A stretch of 16,567 bases of DNA from Candidatus Doudnabacteria bacterium Gr01-1014_77. Its GTDB lineage: Bacteria; Patescibacteriota; Doudnabacteria; UBA920; VMFF01. The notes under the pieces were generated by a model that made no database searches, had not been told where the DNA came from, and worked only from the letters and a program-made list of their open reading frames with translations. This document shows, piece after piece, positions 1 to 7,094 of the stretch. The stretch covers positions 1 through 16,567 of the forward strand of contig VMFF01000004.1 in NCBI GenBank assembly GCA_007375915.1, given 5' to 3'. The number at the start of each line of letters is the position of its first letter. The first letter of the stretch is position 1. Made by a program: the position numbers and the translations under genes.

Positions 1-155
1 CTGGGATTGCAGCTCATGTATCCGATTCGATCTCTATTGGAAGTAACCAAAAGAGTTTTGTGCCCTAACCGAGCAGTCGATAAGCACGCCTCAATACCCG
101 CGTGACCACCACCCACCACAATCACATCAAAATCAAAACTCTTAGTGCTATTCAT
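1..155 (-). CDS. mnmG: MnmG (GidA), tRNA uridine-5-carboxymethylaminomethyl modification enzyme, N-terminal fragment
   Basis: Reading leftward from an ATG at 155-153, the frame encodes about 51 residues and runs off the window edge. It contains the FAD-binding Rossmann motif DVIVVGGGHAGIEA and then MSCNP, the conserved cysteine segment that follows the dinucleotide fold in MnmG. MnmG works with MnmE to install the cmnm5 group on the wobble uridine of several tRNAs in the cytoplasm. Only the first tenth or so of the usual roughly 620-residue protein is present. The fragment is clearly richer in G+C (61 of 120 bases in 1-120) than the hydrolase gene next to it (17 of 60 in 241-300), so it may come from a different genome joined here during assembly. 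The family call is secure; its linkage to the rest of the contig is not. Confidence 0.9.
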   Translation of the reverse strand, partial: MNSTKSFDFDVIVVGGGHAGIEACLSTARLGHKTLLVTSNRDRIGYMSCNP

Positions 156-175
156 AGGTTAGCTATTTAAACTGA

Positions 176-754
176 ATCGAAGGGAAAATCCATTGGTTCT
201 TAGATGACTATATTAAGTTTGTTTTATTGTTCCTCGAGAAAATAAATGTTCAACCAGAATATATTGTTGGCCATTCTTTTGGTGGGAGAATAATATTAAA
301 AGCGCTTGCTCAGAAAAAGCTATTTCCAAAAAAAGTTGTTTTGATTGCTTCTGCTGGTGTAACAAAAGCTAATGCAACAAGGAATGGTTTGCTTTTTCTT
401 TTAGCTAAACTAGGTAAGTTTGTTGTTGGATTGTTCCTTTTGCCAAGTTTCCAAAAAAAGATTAAACAGAGATTTTATAATCTTGTCCAAAGTGACTATT
501 CAACAGCTGGTGTTTTAACAGGAACGTATTTGAACATAATAAAAGAAGATCTTTCCGGTCTTGTTAAAGATATTACAGTGCCAGTACTTTTAATATGGGG
601 ATCTGATGATAAGGCTACTCCTTTATCAGATGCTAATTTTCTAGCTAGAGAGATACAAGGTTCTAAACTAGAAGTTTTTGAAGGGAAGACCCATTTTGTG
701 CATAAAGAAGAGCCAGAAGCTGTTTTAGGTTTAATTAAAGAGTTTTGCAGATGA
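176..754 (+). CDS. alpha/beta hydrolase, N-terminally truncated
   Basis: The best initiation codon in this frame is a TTG at 227, giving 175 residues. The frame is open from 176, and the codons before 227 already read like the family (W-x-LDDYIKFV-x-x-FLEK leading into the nucleophile elbow), so the protein really begins further upstream. The catalytic triad is visible, numbered from 227: Ser17 in GHSFGG, Asp128 in the WGSDDKATP turn and His156 in GKTH. The first 70 or so residues of a normal 250-residue hydrolase, including the oxyanion HG motif, are missing. The space where they should lie is taken by mnmG on the other strand. The stop overlaps the ATG of the MurF-like gene (ATGA, 751-754), indicating translational coupling with cell-wall genes. 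The substrate is unknown. Truncation by misassembly is as likely as a true pseudogene. Confidence 0.75.
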   Translation: MEGKIHWFLDDYIKFVLLFLEKINVQPEYIVGHSFGGRIILKALAQKKLFPKKVVLIASAGVTKANATRNGLLFLLAKLGKFVVGLFLLPSFQKKIKQRFYNLVQSDYSTAGVLTGTYLNIIKEDLSGLVKDITVPVLLIWGSDDKATPLSDANFLAREIQGSKLEVFEGKTHFVHKEEPEAVLGLIKEFCR

Positions 755-2199
755 ATAACATATTAAGAAAACTTATTTCTCGGTATTATTTTTCTTTCCC
801 CAAAAATCTTGTATATATGCTTCAAGCAAGCGAATATGATTTAGGAGAGTTTTTTGCTTGGTATTGGAGAACAAACGATTTCAGAACTGTTTCTAAAAGA
901 AAAAGTTTGGTTAAAACTCCTAAGGCAATGGTTCTATTGATCCTTTCTTGGGTTATATTACTAAGCATATATTTTAGTTCTTTGTTTTTTGCTATCATCA
1001 CTGCGCATATTTGGTATTTAATAGCGGGATTGGTATTTGGACCAGTAGTCTTGCCGTATATTTTAGTTCTTGTTCTTTTAGTGATGGCTCTCTTACAAAT
1101 TCCTCTTGAGTTTGTAATCATTAATAAAGCGAAGAAGAGGCTTTTAAAAAACAGAGCACTGCGCATTGCTGTTGCTGGGAGCTATGGAAAAACAACTATG
1201 CGTGAGATACTCAAAACTGTTTTGACAGAGGGGAAAAAAGTTGCAACAGTTCCTTCTAATTACAACACTCCTTTAGGCATTAGTAAGTTCATTTTGAGCT
1301 TAAATGGAGATGAGGATATTTTAGTTTTTGAGATGGGTGAATACTACCCTGGAGATATTCGTAAGCTCTGTCGATTAGTTAATCCTGATATTGGAGTCAT
1401 AACTGGAGTTAATGAGGCACATTTAAAAAAGTTTAAGAGCTTAGAAAATACTGCAAAAACGATCTTTGAACTTGCTGATTGGTTAGGAGGAAAACCATTG
1501 TATGTAAATGGTGAAGATCTTATCGTTAAAAACTTTTTAAAGAATACTTCAAGAAACCAAGAGCATTATTCTTTTTTCAGCAGAAATGGACTTGGAAAGC
1601 TAGTTGTATCAAATGCAAAAACATCTTTGATAGGAACTAGTTTTGATCTGACCCATGGTTCTGAGAACAAAGTTTTTAGTAGCCGCTTGCTTGGTTTGCA
1701 TCAGATTGGACCATTATTAGTAGCAATTGATGTTGCTTTAAAATTAGGAATGACAATGGAGAAGGTGATTGCAGGTGTTGGAAAAACTAAGCCATTTGAA
1801 CATCGTATGGAACCTAAAACAGATAGCGCTGGAGTTGTGACAATTGATGACAGTTACAATGGAAACCCTACAGGTGTAAAGGCGGTTATTGATTTTCTTG
1901 CAAGTATTAAAGGTCATCGAAGACTTTATGTAACTCCTGGTTTGGTTGAAATGGGCTCACGTTCTGAAGAGATCCACAGAGAAATAGGTAGGGAGTTGTC
2001 TAATGTTGGTATAGAGAAGGTTTTGTTGATACGAAATTCAGTAACACCATATATATACAATGGACTTATAGATTCAGGGTATAGTGGAGAAGTGATTTGG
2101 TTTGACGATGCCTTGAAAGCTTTTGCTAGTTTGCCGAATATGACAGTGTCAGGGGATGTTGTTGTCTTACAAAATGATTGGCCAGATCAGTACGTTTAA
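751..2199 (+). CDS. membrane-anchored MurF-like Mur ligase
   Basis: This 482-residue ATP-dependent amide ligase is related to MurF, which adds D-Ala-D-Ala to UDP-MurNAc-tripeptide. The ATG at 751 overlaps the previous stop and is preferred to the in-frame TTG at 745. Visible motifs: P-loop GSYGKTT (143-149), NTPLG (172-176), an EMG metal/nucleotide segment (195-197), DDSYNGNP (366-373, matching MurF DAYNANP) and LVEMGSRSEEIH (398-409, matching the MurF C-terminal domain). The odd part is the N-terminus. Instead of the MurF substrate-binding domain there are about 55 polar/aromatic residues, then two or more hydrophobic segments (roughly 60-85 and 88-125) ending just before the ATPase core. 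The catalytic domain is therefore probably tethered to the cytoplasmic face of the membrane. The ddl gene directly downstream makes its presumed dipeptide substrate. Other Mur-ligase paralogues (e.g. MurT-type) are less likely, given the DDSYNGNP motif. Confidence 0.8.
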   Translation: MNNILRKLISRYYFSFPKNLVYMLQASEYDLGEFFAWYWRTNDFRTVSKRKSLVKTPKAMVLLILSWVILLSIYFSSLFFAIITAHIWYLIAGLVFGPVVLPYILVLVLLVMALLQIPLEFVIINKAKKRLLKNRALRIAVAGSYGKTTMREILKTVLTEGKKVATVPSNYNTPLGISKFILSLNGDEDILVFEMGEYYPGDIRKLCRLVNPDIGVITGVNEAHLKKFKSLENTAKTIFELADWLGGKPLYVNGEDLIVKNFLKNTSRNQEHYSFFSRNGLGKLVVSNAKTSLIGTSFDLTHGSENKVFSSRLLGLHQIGPLLVAIDVALKLGMTMEKVIAGVGKTKPFEHRMEPKTDSAGVVTIDDSYNGNPTGVKAVIDFLASIKGHRRLYVTPGLVEMGSRSEEIHREIGRELSNVGIEKVLLIRNSVTPYIYNGLIDSGYSGEVIWFDDALKAFASLPNMTVSGDVVVLQNDWPDQYV

Positions 2200-2203
2200 T
2201 TAG

Positions 2204-2212
2204 TGATATAAT
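2204..2212 (+). promoter_or_regulatory. extended -10 promoter of ddl
   Basis: TGATATAAT matches the extended -10 consensus TGnTATAAT perfectly (hexamer at 2207-2212). There is no convincing -35. Initiation about 7 nt downstream would fall on or next to the ATG at 2219, and no Shine-Dalgarno is visible. The ddl mRNA from this promoter would be leaderless. Sequence inference only. Confidence 0.6.
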
Positions 2213-2218
2213 CAAAAC

Positions 2219-3367
2219 ATGAAGAACATAGCAGTTATTTTTGGTGGTCAGAGCGCAGAGCATGAAGTTTCCATCATCACAGCTCATATCCCGATTATTC
2301 AGTCTCTTGAAGCACTGGGTCAGTTTAAGGTTTTCCCTGTATATATTTCTAAAAAAGGCGAATGGTATTGTGAGGAGAAATTTAAGGAAATGAGTTTTTT
2401 TCAGGAACCTGATTTTGAACAACAACTTCTGAAGTTTAAGAAAGTTAATCTTTCCTTGAATAATCATTTTAAGATTATCTGGCCAGGCATTACTCAGAAA
2501 TCTGAAAATATAGATATTGTGTTTCCAGCAATGCATGGGACAAATGGTGAAGACGGAAGTTTAATGGGCTTGTTAAGATTTGCGAATGTTCCGTTTGTTG
2601 GTTGTGATATGGCATCCTCCGCTATTGCAATGGATAAGGCTGTAACAAAACAAGTTCTTTCAGCGCAAAATATATCGGTTGTACCATATGTTTGGTTTGT
2701 AAAAAGCCAGTGGGAAAAAAATCGTGAGAAGATATTAGATGATATTAAAAAGTTAAACTGGCCAATGTTTGTTAAACCTGTACATTTAGGCTCTAGTATA
2801 GGGATATCCAAAGTAAAGAATGAACAAGAACTTCTTAATGCTGTTGAAGTCGCTTTACATTACGACAACAAGGTTCTAGTTGAGGAAAGTATCGAAGATC
2901 TAATTGAAGTAACCTTGCCAATTATTGGCAATGAAAATCCAGAACTTGGATCTGTTGAACGTCCTTTGAATAAAACAGAGTTTTTTGACTTTAAAGATAA
3001 ATATTTGTCAGCAGGCAAGGGACAAGGGGTTAATGCTCAGTACAGCCAGATTCCTGCTGAGATATCACAGGAATTGTCAGAAAAAGTGAAAGAGCTAGGC
3101 TTACAATCATACAAAGGGATTGGTTGTTCTGGTATTGCTAGAATAGACTTTTTAATAAACAGCAAGACAGGTATGGTGTATGTTAATGAAATTAATACTT
3201 TGCCTGGAAGCTTGTATCATCATAACTGGCGTAAGTCAGGGGTTTCTTCGGTTGATTTAGTTAAAAAGTTGGTTGTCTTTGCAGAACAACGTTTTGAAGA
3301 ACAAAAAACCTTAAGCTTTAATTTTAACTCTGACATTCTTAAGAAGTTTAAGGGTGCGAAAGGTTAG
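2219..3367 (+). CDS. ddl: D-alanine--D-alanine ligase
   Basis: This 382-residue ATP-grasp enzyme joins two D-alanines to make the terminal dipeptide of peptidoglycan precursors. Motifs in order: FGGQSAEHEVSI (8-19) in the N-terminal domain, HGTNGEDGSLMGLL (106-119), PFVGCDMASSAIAMDK (125-140), the ATP-grasp strand FVKPVHLGSSIGISKV (184-199), the omega-loop region FFDFKDKYLS (255-264), and the metal-binding ARIDFLIN (307-314) with VNEINTLPGS (322-331). Length and motif order are those of a complete Ddl. It lies 19 nt after the MurF-like gene, which would ligate its product, and has its own extended -10 box in that gap. The ATG at 2219 aligns with the normal family start even though no Shine-Dalgarno is seen. 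Confidence 0.96.
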   Translation: MKNIAVIFGGQSAEHEVSIITAHIPIIQSLEALGQFKVFPVYISKKGEWYCEEKFKEMSFFQEPDFEQQLLKFKKVNLSLNNHFKIIWPGITQKSENIDIVFPAMHGTNGEDGSLMGLLRFANVPFVGCDMASSAIAMDKAVTKQVLSAQNISVVPYVWFVKSQWEKNREKILDDIKKLNWPMFVKPVHLGSSIGISKVKNEQELLNAVEVALHYDNKVLVEESIEDLIEVTLPIIGNENPELGSVERPLNKTEFFDFKDKYLSAGKGQGVNAQYSQIPAEISQELSEKVKELGLQSYKGIGCSGIARIDFLINSKTGMVYVNEINTLPGSLYHHNWRKSGVSSVDLVKKLVVFAEQRFEEQKTLSFNFNSDILKKFKGAKG

Positions 3368-3401
3368 TAAAGACAAGGTTCCATTAGGGTTGCTTTTGTA
3401 G

Positions 3402-3407
3402 TATAAT
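3402..3407 (+). promoter_or_regulatory. probable -10 box of the gatCAB operon
   Basis: TATAAT is a perfect hexamer in the 55-nt gap between ddl and gatC. TTCCAT at 3379-3384, with a 17-nt spacer, is a weak -35 candidate. The predicted start near 3414 leaves a leader of only about 9 nt without a Shine-Dalgarno. Confidence 0.5.
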
Positions 3408-3422
3408 ATTTCAAGTAAAAAC

Positions 3423-3707
3423 ATGATTTTAACTTCAGAACAGGTTAGAAAAATTGCGGCTTTGGCTCGCATTAAATTAACGGATGATGAAGTCGAAAAG
3501 TTCCGAAAGGAACTCTCCGTTGTTTTAGATTATGTTTCTGAGTTAGAAAAAGTAAATACAGACGGTGTTGAAGAAATCTCTCAGGTTACTGGGTTGGAAA
3601 ATGTTTTGAGAGAAGACACTGCTCGCTTAAGTGAGTTTAGAGATGCAATAATTGCTTCTTTTCCAGAAAGCAAAGACGGTTTTCTTAAGATTAAAAGTAT
3701 CTTGTAA
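3423..3707 (+). CDS. gatC: Asp-tRNA(Asn)/Glu-tRNA(Gln) amidotransferase subunit C
   Basis: This 94-residue subunit has the typical GatC beginning (LTSEQVRKIAALARIKLTDDE) and the central segment in which family members wrap around GatA (VNTDGVEEISQVTGLENVLREDTA). GatC stabilises GatA in the GatCAB transamidosome, which converts misacylated Glu-tRNA(Gln) and/or Asp-tRNA(Asn) to the correct amide. The stop codon overlaps the gatA ATG by one base (TAATG at 3705-3709), so the two are almost certainly translationally coupled. The gene is complete and normal in length. A TATAAT box lies 16 nt upstream of the start. Confidence 0.95.
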   Translation: MILTSEQVRKIAALARIKLTDDEVEKFRKELSVVLDYVSELEKVNTDGVEEISQVTGLENVLREDTARLSEFRDAIIASFPESKDGFLKIKSIL

Positions 3708-5200
3708 TGGAATTAGCATATTTAGAAATCAGCGAATTAGCTGAAAAATTACGTAAAAAAGAAATTTCGTCAGTTGAATTAACGAAGTACTTTTTAGAAC
3801 GTGTTAAGAAATACGGAGCTGAAAACGGACTCAATGCTTTTTTAACTGTTACTGAAGAAGAAGCGCTCACGCAAGCAGAAGAAGCAGACCGCATATTATC
3901 TAAAGATCCAAATGCTTCTTTTTTAACCGGTATTCCATATGCAGCTAAAGATCTTTTTTCAACAAAGGGAATTAGAACAACAGCATCATCAAAGATTCTA
4001 GATCAGTTTGTTCCAGTGTTTAATGCAACTGTAATAGAAAAGTTAAACTCAGAAAGATCAGTTCTTCTTGGAAAAACAAACCTCGATGAGTTTGCGCATG
4101 GTTCATCAACAGAAACATCTGCATATGGACCAAGCAAAAACCCTTGGGATACTACAAGAATCCCTGGTGGTTCATCTGGAGGCTCTGCGGCAGCTGTTGC
4201 TGCTGGATTAGTCCCTTTTGCTCTAGCAACAGAAACAGGTGGCTCTATTAGGCAGCCAGCGTCTTTGTGTGGTGTTAGTGGTTGGAAACCAACATATGGT
4301 CGTGTTTCAAGATACGGAGTGAGTGCTATGACATCATCAAATGACAGTCCTGGAACAATTGCAAGAAGCGTTAAAGACCTTGCATACACAGCAGAGATTC
4401 TTGCAGGACATGATCCTAAAGATTCAACAACAAGTGTTAAGGATATTCCAAATTATGCAGCTAACTTAAGAAGTGATTTGAAAGGTGTTAAGATCGGTGT
4501 TCCAAAAGAGTATTTTATTCCTGGAATGCAACCAGAGGTAGAAGCAAGAATTCACGAAGCAATTCAAAAGTTAAAAGAACTTGGAGCTGAGATAATTGAA
4601 GTGTCTTTGCCTTTAACTAAATATGGTTCTTTAGTTTATGCAATTGTTACACCAGCTGAGATTTCTTCAAACCTTGCTCGTTTTGATGGAATTAGATATG
4701 GACATAGATCTGAAGATGCAAAAGAACTTTCTGATATATATGACAAAAGCAGAGATGAGGGTTTTGGTGATGAAGCAAAGCGTCGAATCATGACAGGCAC
4801 ATATGCTCTTTCAGCAGGGTATTATGATGCCTACTATCTAAAAGCCCAGAAAGTTAGAAGACTTTTAGTTAATGAGTTTAATGATGTTTTTGAAAAGGTT
4901 GATGCATTAGTTTGTGCATCAGTTCCAAACGTTGCTCAAAAAATTGGTACTGCTAAAGACAACCCTTTGTTTGGATATATTGCTGATCAGTTAAATATTC
5001 CTGCATCAATGGCTGGTCTTCCTGCTTTGTCTGTCCCTTGCGGTTTTGCAAAAGCAGAAGATGATTCATCTGTTCTAATGCCTGTTGGTTTGCAGATCAT
5101 TGGTCCTCAGTGGGGTGAACAAAACATTTTTAATATCGGACACGCATACCAAACAATAACAGATTGGCACAAGAAATATCCTAAAGGGTTTGGAGAATAG
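3707..5200 (+). CDS. gatA: Asp-tRNA(Asn)/Glu-tRNA(Gln) amidotransferase subunit A
   Basis: This 497-residue amidase-signature protein is the glutaminase of GatCAB. It hydrolyses glutamine and channels ammonia to GatB. The Lys/cis-Ser/Ser triad is intact: Lys81 in AAKDLF, Ser156 in the GGSSGGSAAAVAAG block and Ser180 in ETGGSIRQPAS. The family's NLDEFAHGSSTETSAYGPSKNPWD region (about 125-148) and the C-terminal block (LPALSVPCGFA...MPVGLQIIG) are also present. It starts within the gatC stop codon, and gatB follows after one base. Nothing indicates degradation. Confidence 0.97.
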   Translation: MELAYLEISELAEKLRKKEISSVELTKYFLERVKKYGAENGLNAFLTVTEEEALTQAEEADRILSKDPNASFLTGIPYAAKDLFSTKGIRTTASSKILDQFVPVFNATVIEKLNSERSVLLGKTNLDEFAHGSSTETSAYGPSKNPWDTTRIPGGSSGGSAAAVAAGLVPFALATETGGSIRQPASLCGVSGWKPTYGRVSRYGVSAMTSSNDSPGTIARSVKDLAYTAEILAGHDPKDSTTSVKDIPNYAANLRSDLKGVKIGVPKEYFIPGMQPEVEARIHEAIQKLKELGAEIIEVSLPLTKYGSLVYAIVTPAEISSNLARFDGIRYGHRSEDAKELSDIYDKSRDEGFGDEAKRRIMTGTYALSAGYYDAYYLKAQKVRRLLVNEFNDVFEKVDALVCASVPNVAQKIGTAKDNPLFGYIADQLNIPASMAGLPALSVPCGFAKAEDDSSVLMPVGLQIIGPQWGEQNIFNIGHAYQTITDWHKKYPKGFGE

Positions 5201-5201
5201 C

Positions 5202-6698
5202 ATGGAAGAAAAAAACATTACAAACGAATACACTCCTGTAGTTGGTCTTGAGATTCACGTTCAGTTGAAAACCAAGAGCAAGATGTTTTGTGATTCACCA
5301 AACAATCCGGATGAGACTGTTCCAAATATGAACATTTGTGAGGTTTGTACAGCACAGCCAGGAACTTTGCCTGTTACAAACAAAGAGGCTGTTCGTTTGG
5401 GAGCAATGCTTGGCCTTGCTTTGAATTGTAAAATTGCTAATATCTCGAAGTTTGATCGTAAATCATATTTTTACCCAGATCTTCCAAAGGGGTATCAGAT
5501 TTCTCAGTATGATAAACCAATTGCAGAACACGGATATTTGGATATTAGCGTTGATGGTGTTGTTAAAAGAGTTCGTATTCGCAGAGCGCATTTAGAAGAA
5601 GATGCTGGCAAAAATATTCATCCAGAGGGTCTTGGGTATTCTTTGGTTGATTACAACCGTGCTGGTTGTCCTTTAATTGAAATTGTTACTGAACCAGATA
5701 TTACATCAGCAAAAGAAGCAAGAGTATTCCTGGAAGAACTTAGAAATATTGTCAGATACATTGGAGCAGGAAGCGCTGATATGGAAAAGGGAACAATGAG
5801 ACTTGAACCAAACATTTCTGTTAGAAAACCAGGACAGCAAGAACTCCCTAATTACAAAGTTGAGGTTAAGAATATTAACTCATTTAAGTTTGCAGAGGCT
5901 GCGATTGAATACGAGGTTGCAAGGCATATTGAAATACTAAAAGAAGGTCAAACTCCAAAACAGGTAACAATGGGCTGGAATGAAAAAGCATCTCAAACTG
6001 TTGAACAGAGAAGCAAAGAAGATGTAAACGATTACAGATACTTTCCAGATCCTGATCTTCCAATATTAAATCTTTCTGATGAATTCATTTCTCAGCTTCA
6101 GTCTGCTCTTCCAGAACTACCAGCAGCAAAACGCAAACGTTTTAAAGAAGAGTATGGTTTGCCTGATGAAGATATTCAAAATCTTGTTAACTGGAAAGAA
6201 TTAACAGAGTATTTTGAAGAAGTTGTTTCTGAAATACAAGCATGGGTAAAAGCAGAGCATACAAACGAAGATATGCTGAAGCTTATGAAAATGGCTGCAA
6301 ACTGGTGTTTGCAGGATTTCTCCGCATTGTTGAATGCTTCAAAGATTAATCCAAATGAAAGCAGAATAACTCAGGAAAACTTTGCCGAATTGTTAAAACA
6401 TATTGCTGATGGTAAGATTAGCGTAACAGCAGGAAAAAAGGTTTTTTCAGAGATGTTTGAACATGGTGGAGAACCAGATCACATCATTGAAGACCTTGGA
6501 TTAACCCAGATTAGTGATACTAGTGAGATTGAAAGCGCTATAGACAGTGTCATTAAATCTAATGAAAAAGCTGTTTTAGACTACAAAGCTGGGCAGCAAA
6601 AATCCTTTGGTTTCTTAGTTGGAATGGCTATGAAAGAACTAAAGGGCAAGGGTAATCCACAGCTGGTTAATGAAATATTAAAGAAAAAATTGGAGTAA
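5202..6698 (+). CDS. gatB: Asp-tRNA(Asn)/Glu-tRNA(Gln) amidotransferase subunit B
   Basis: This 498-residue kinase/amidotransferase subunit binds the misacylated tRNA, activates the side-chain carboxylate with ATP and amidates it. The ATG at 5202 is chosen over an in-frame TTG at 5190 because GGAG (5192-5195) sits 6 nt before it. Motifs: VVGLEIHVQLKTKSKMFC (13-30), CEVCTAQPGTLPVTN (46-60), KSYFYPDLPKGYQISQ in the cradle domain, LEEDAGKN, YNRAGCPLIEIVTEPD, and a C-terminal YqeY-like tRNA-binding tail (ISVTAGKKVFSEMF to the end). One oddity: the first zinc-type CxC pair usual in GatB (FCSC) is reduced to FCDS, while the second pair (CEVC) is kept. The translational order C-A-B is intact. Confidence 0.96.
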   Translation: MEEKNITNEYTPVVGLEIHVQLKTKSKMFCDSPNNPDETVPNMNICEVCTAQPGTLPVTNKEAVRLGAMLGLALNCKIANISKFDRKSYFYPDLPKGYQISQYDKPIAEHGYLDISVDGVVKRVRIRRAHLEEDAGKNIHPEGLGYSLVDYNRAGCPLIEIVTEPDITSAKEARVFLEELRNIVRYIGAGSADMEKGTMRLEPNISVRKPGQQELPNYKVEVKNINSFKFAEAAIEYEVARHIEILKEGQTPKQVTMGWNEKASQTVEQRSKEDVNDYRYFPDPDLPILNLSDEFISQLQSALPELPAAKRKRFKEEYGLPDEDIQNLVNWKELTEYFEEVVSEIQAWVKAEHTNEDMLKLMKMAANWCLQDFSALLNASKINPNESRITQENFAELLKHIADGKISVTAGKKVFSEMFEHGGEPDHIIEDLGLTQISDTSEIESAIDSVIKSNEKAVLDYKAGQQKSFGFLVGMAMKELKGKGNPQLVNEILKKKLE

Positions 6699-6700
6699 CT

Positions 6701-7084
6701 ATGCACAAATCCGAAGGGTCAGGACAAGAACTTCCAACAAATATATATGATCCTAAAAAAGCCGAATACAGACCACATCCAACAGATCCGGTTGAGTTTA
6801 AGGCACGCGTTTTAGGAGATGTTAAAGAATATTTTGATCAGGCTGTAATTGCAAAGAATGCTGATTTAGAAATGATTGCAAACAATGTTGCAACATATAT
6901 TGGTATTAGTTACTGGGATGGAGAAAGTGCTGAGCAGAAAAGATTGATTGCTGAAGCTTTAAGAAGCAATGCAGATTCAAATTTAAACAAACAGAGACTA
7001 GTAAGTTTAGTAATACAATCTTTGCTTGCAAGAGGCGAGCAACCACAACATGAAGTTGATGAAGAAACAGAAGAAGCAGCTTAG
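6701..7084 (+). CDS. uncharacterised 127-aa protein in the gatCAB operon
   Basis: I do not recognise this protein. It starts 2 nt after the gatB stop with a Shine-Dalgarno (GGAG at 6692-6695) overlapping the end of gatB, so it is very likely made from the gatCAB transcript. It is soluble, with no signal or membrane segment. The N-terminus is proline-rich and probably extended (residues 1-30). A predicted helical core follows (about 32-112, containing VEFKARVLGDVKEYFDQAV and NVATYIGISYWDGES), then an acidic tail (DEETEEAA). The last codons and the stop lie in the 5' arm and loop of the terminator at 7071-7094. A role linked to GatCAB or to translation is only a guess from position. Confidence 0.7.
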   Translation: MHKSEGSGQELPTNIYDPKKAEYRPHPTDPVEFKARVLGDVKEYFDQAVIAKNADLEMIANNVATYIGISYWDGESAEQKRLIAEALRSNADSNLNKQRLVSLVIQSLLARGEQPQHEVDEETEEAA

Positions 7085-7094
7085 GCTGCTTCTT
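7071..7094. terminator. bidirectional terminator shared by the gatCAB operon and miaA
   Basis: The stem is a perfect 10-bp inverted repeat, AAGAAGCAGC (7071-7080) and GCTGCTTCTT (7085-7094), with the loop TTAG. The loop carries the stop codon of the plus-strand gene (TAG, 7082-7084) and that of miaA (TAA on the minus strand, 7083-7081). A T-rich stretch follows on the plus strand and a weaker one on the minus strand. Confidence 0.7.

Noticed and set aside
745..750. TTG start for the MurF-like gene
   Set aside because: ATG at 751 forms a standard ATGA overlap with the hydrolase stop.
822..1166. Long minus-strand frame inside the MurF-like gene, and similar antisense frames within ddl, gatA, miaA, thrS and dnaE
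   Set aside because: These are shadows of well-recognised proteins, without ribosome sites or family signatures.
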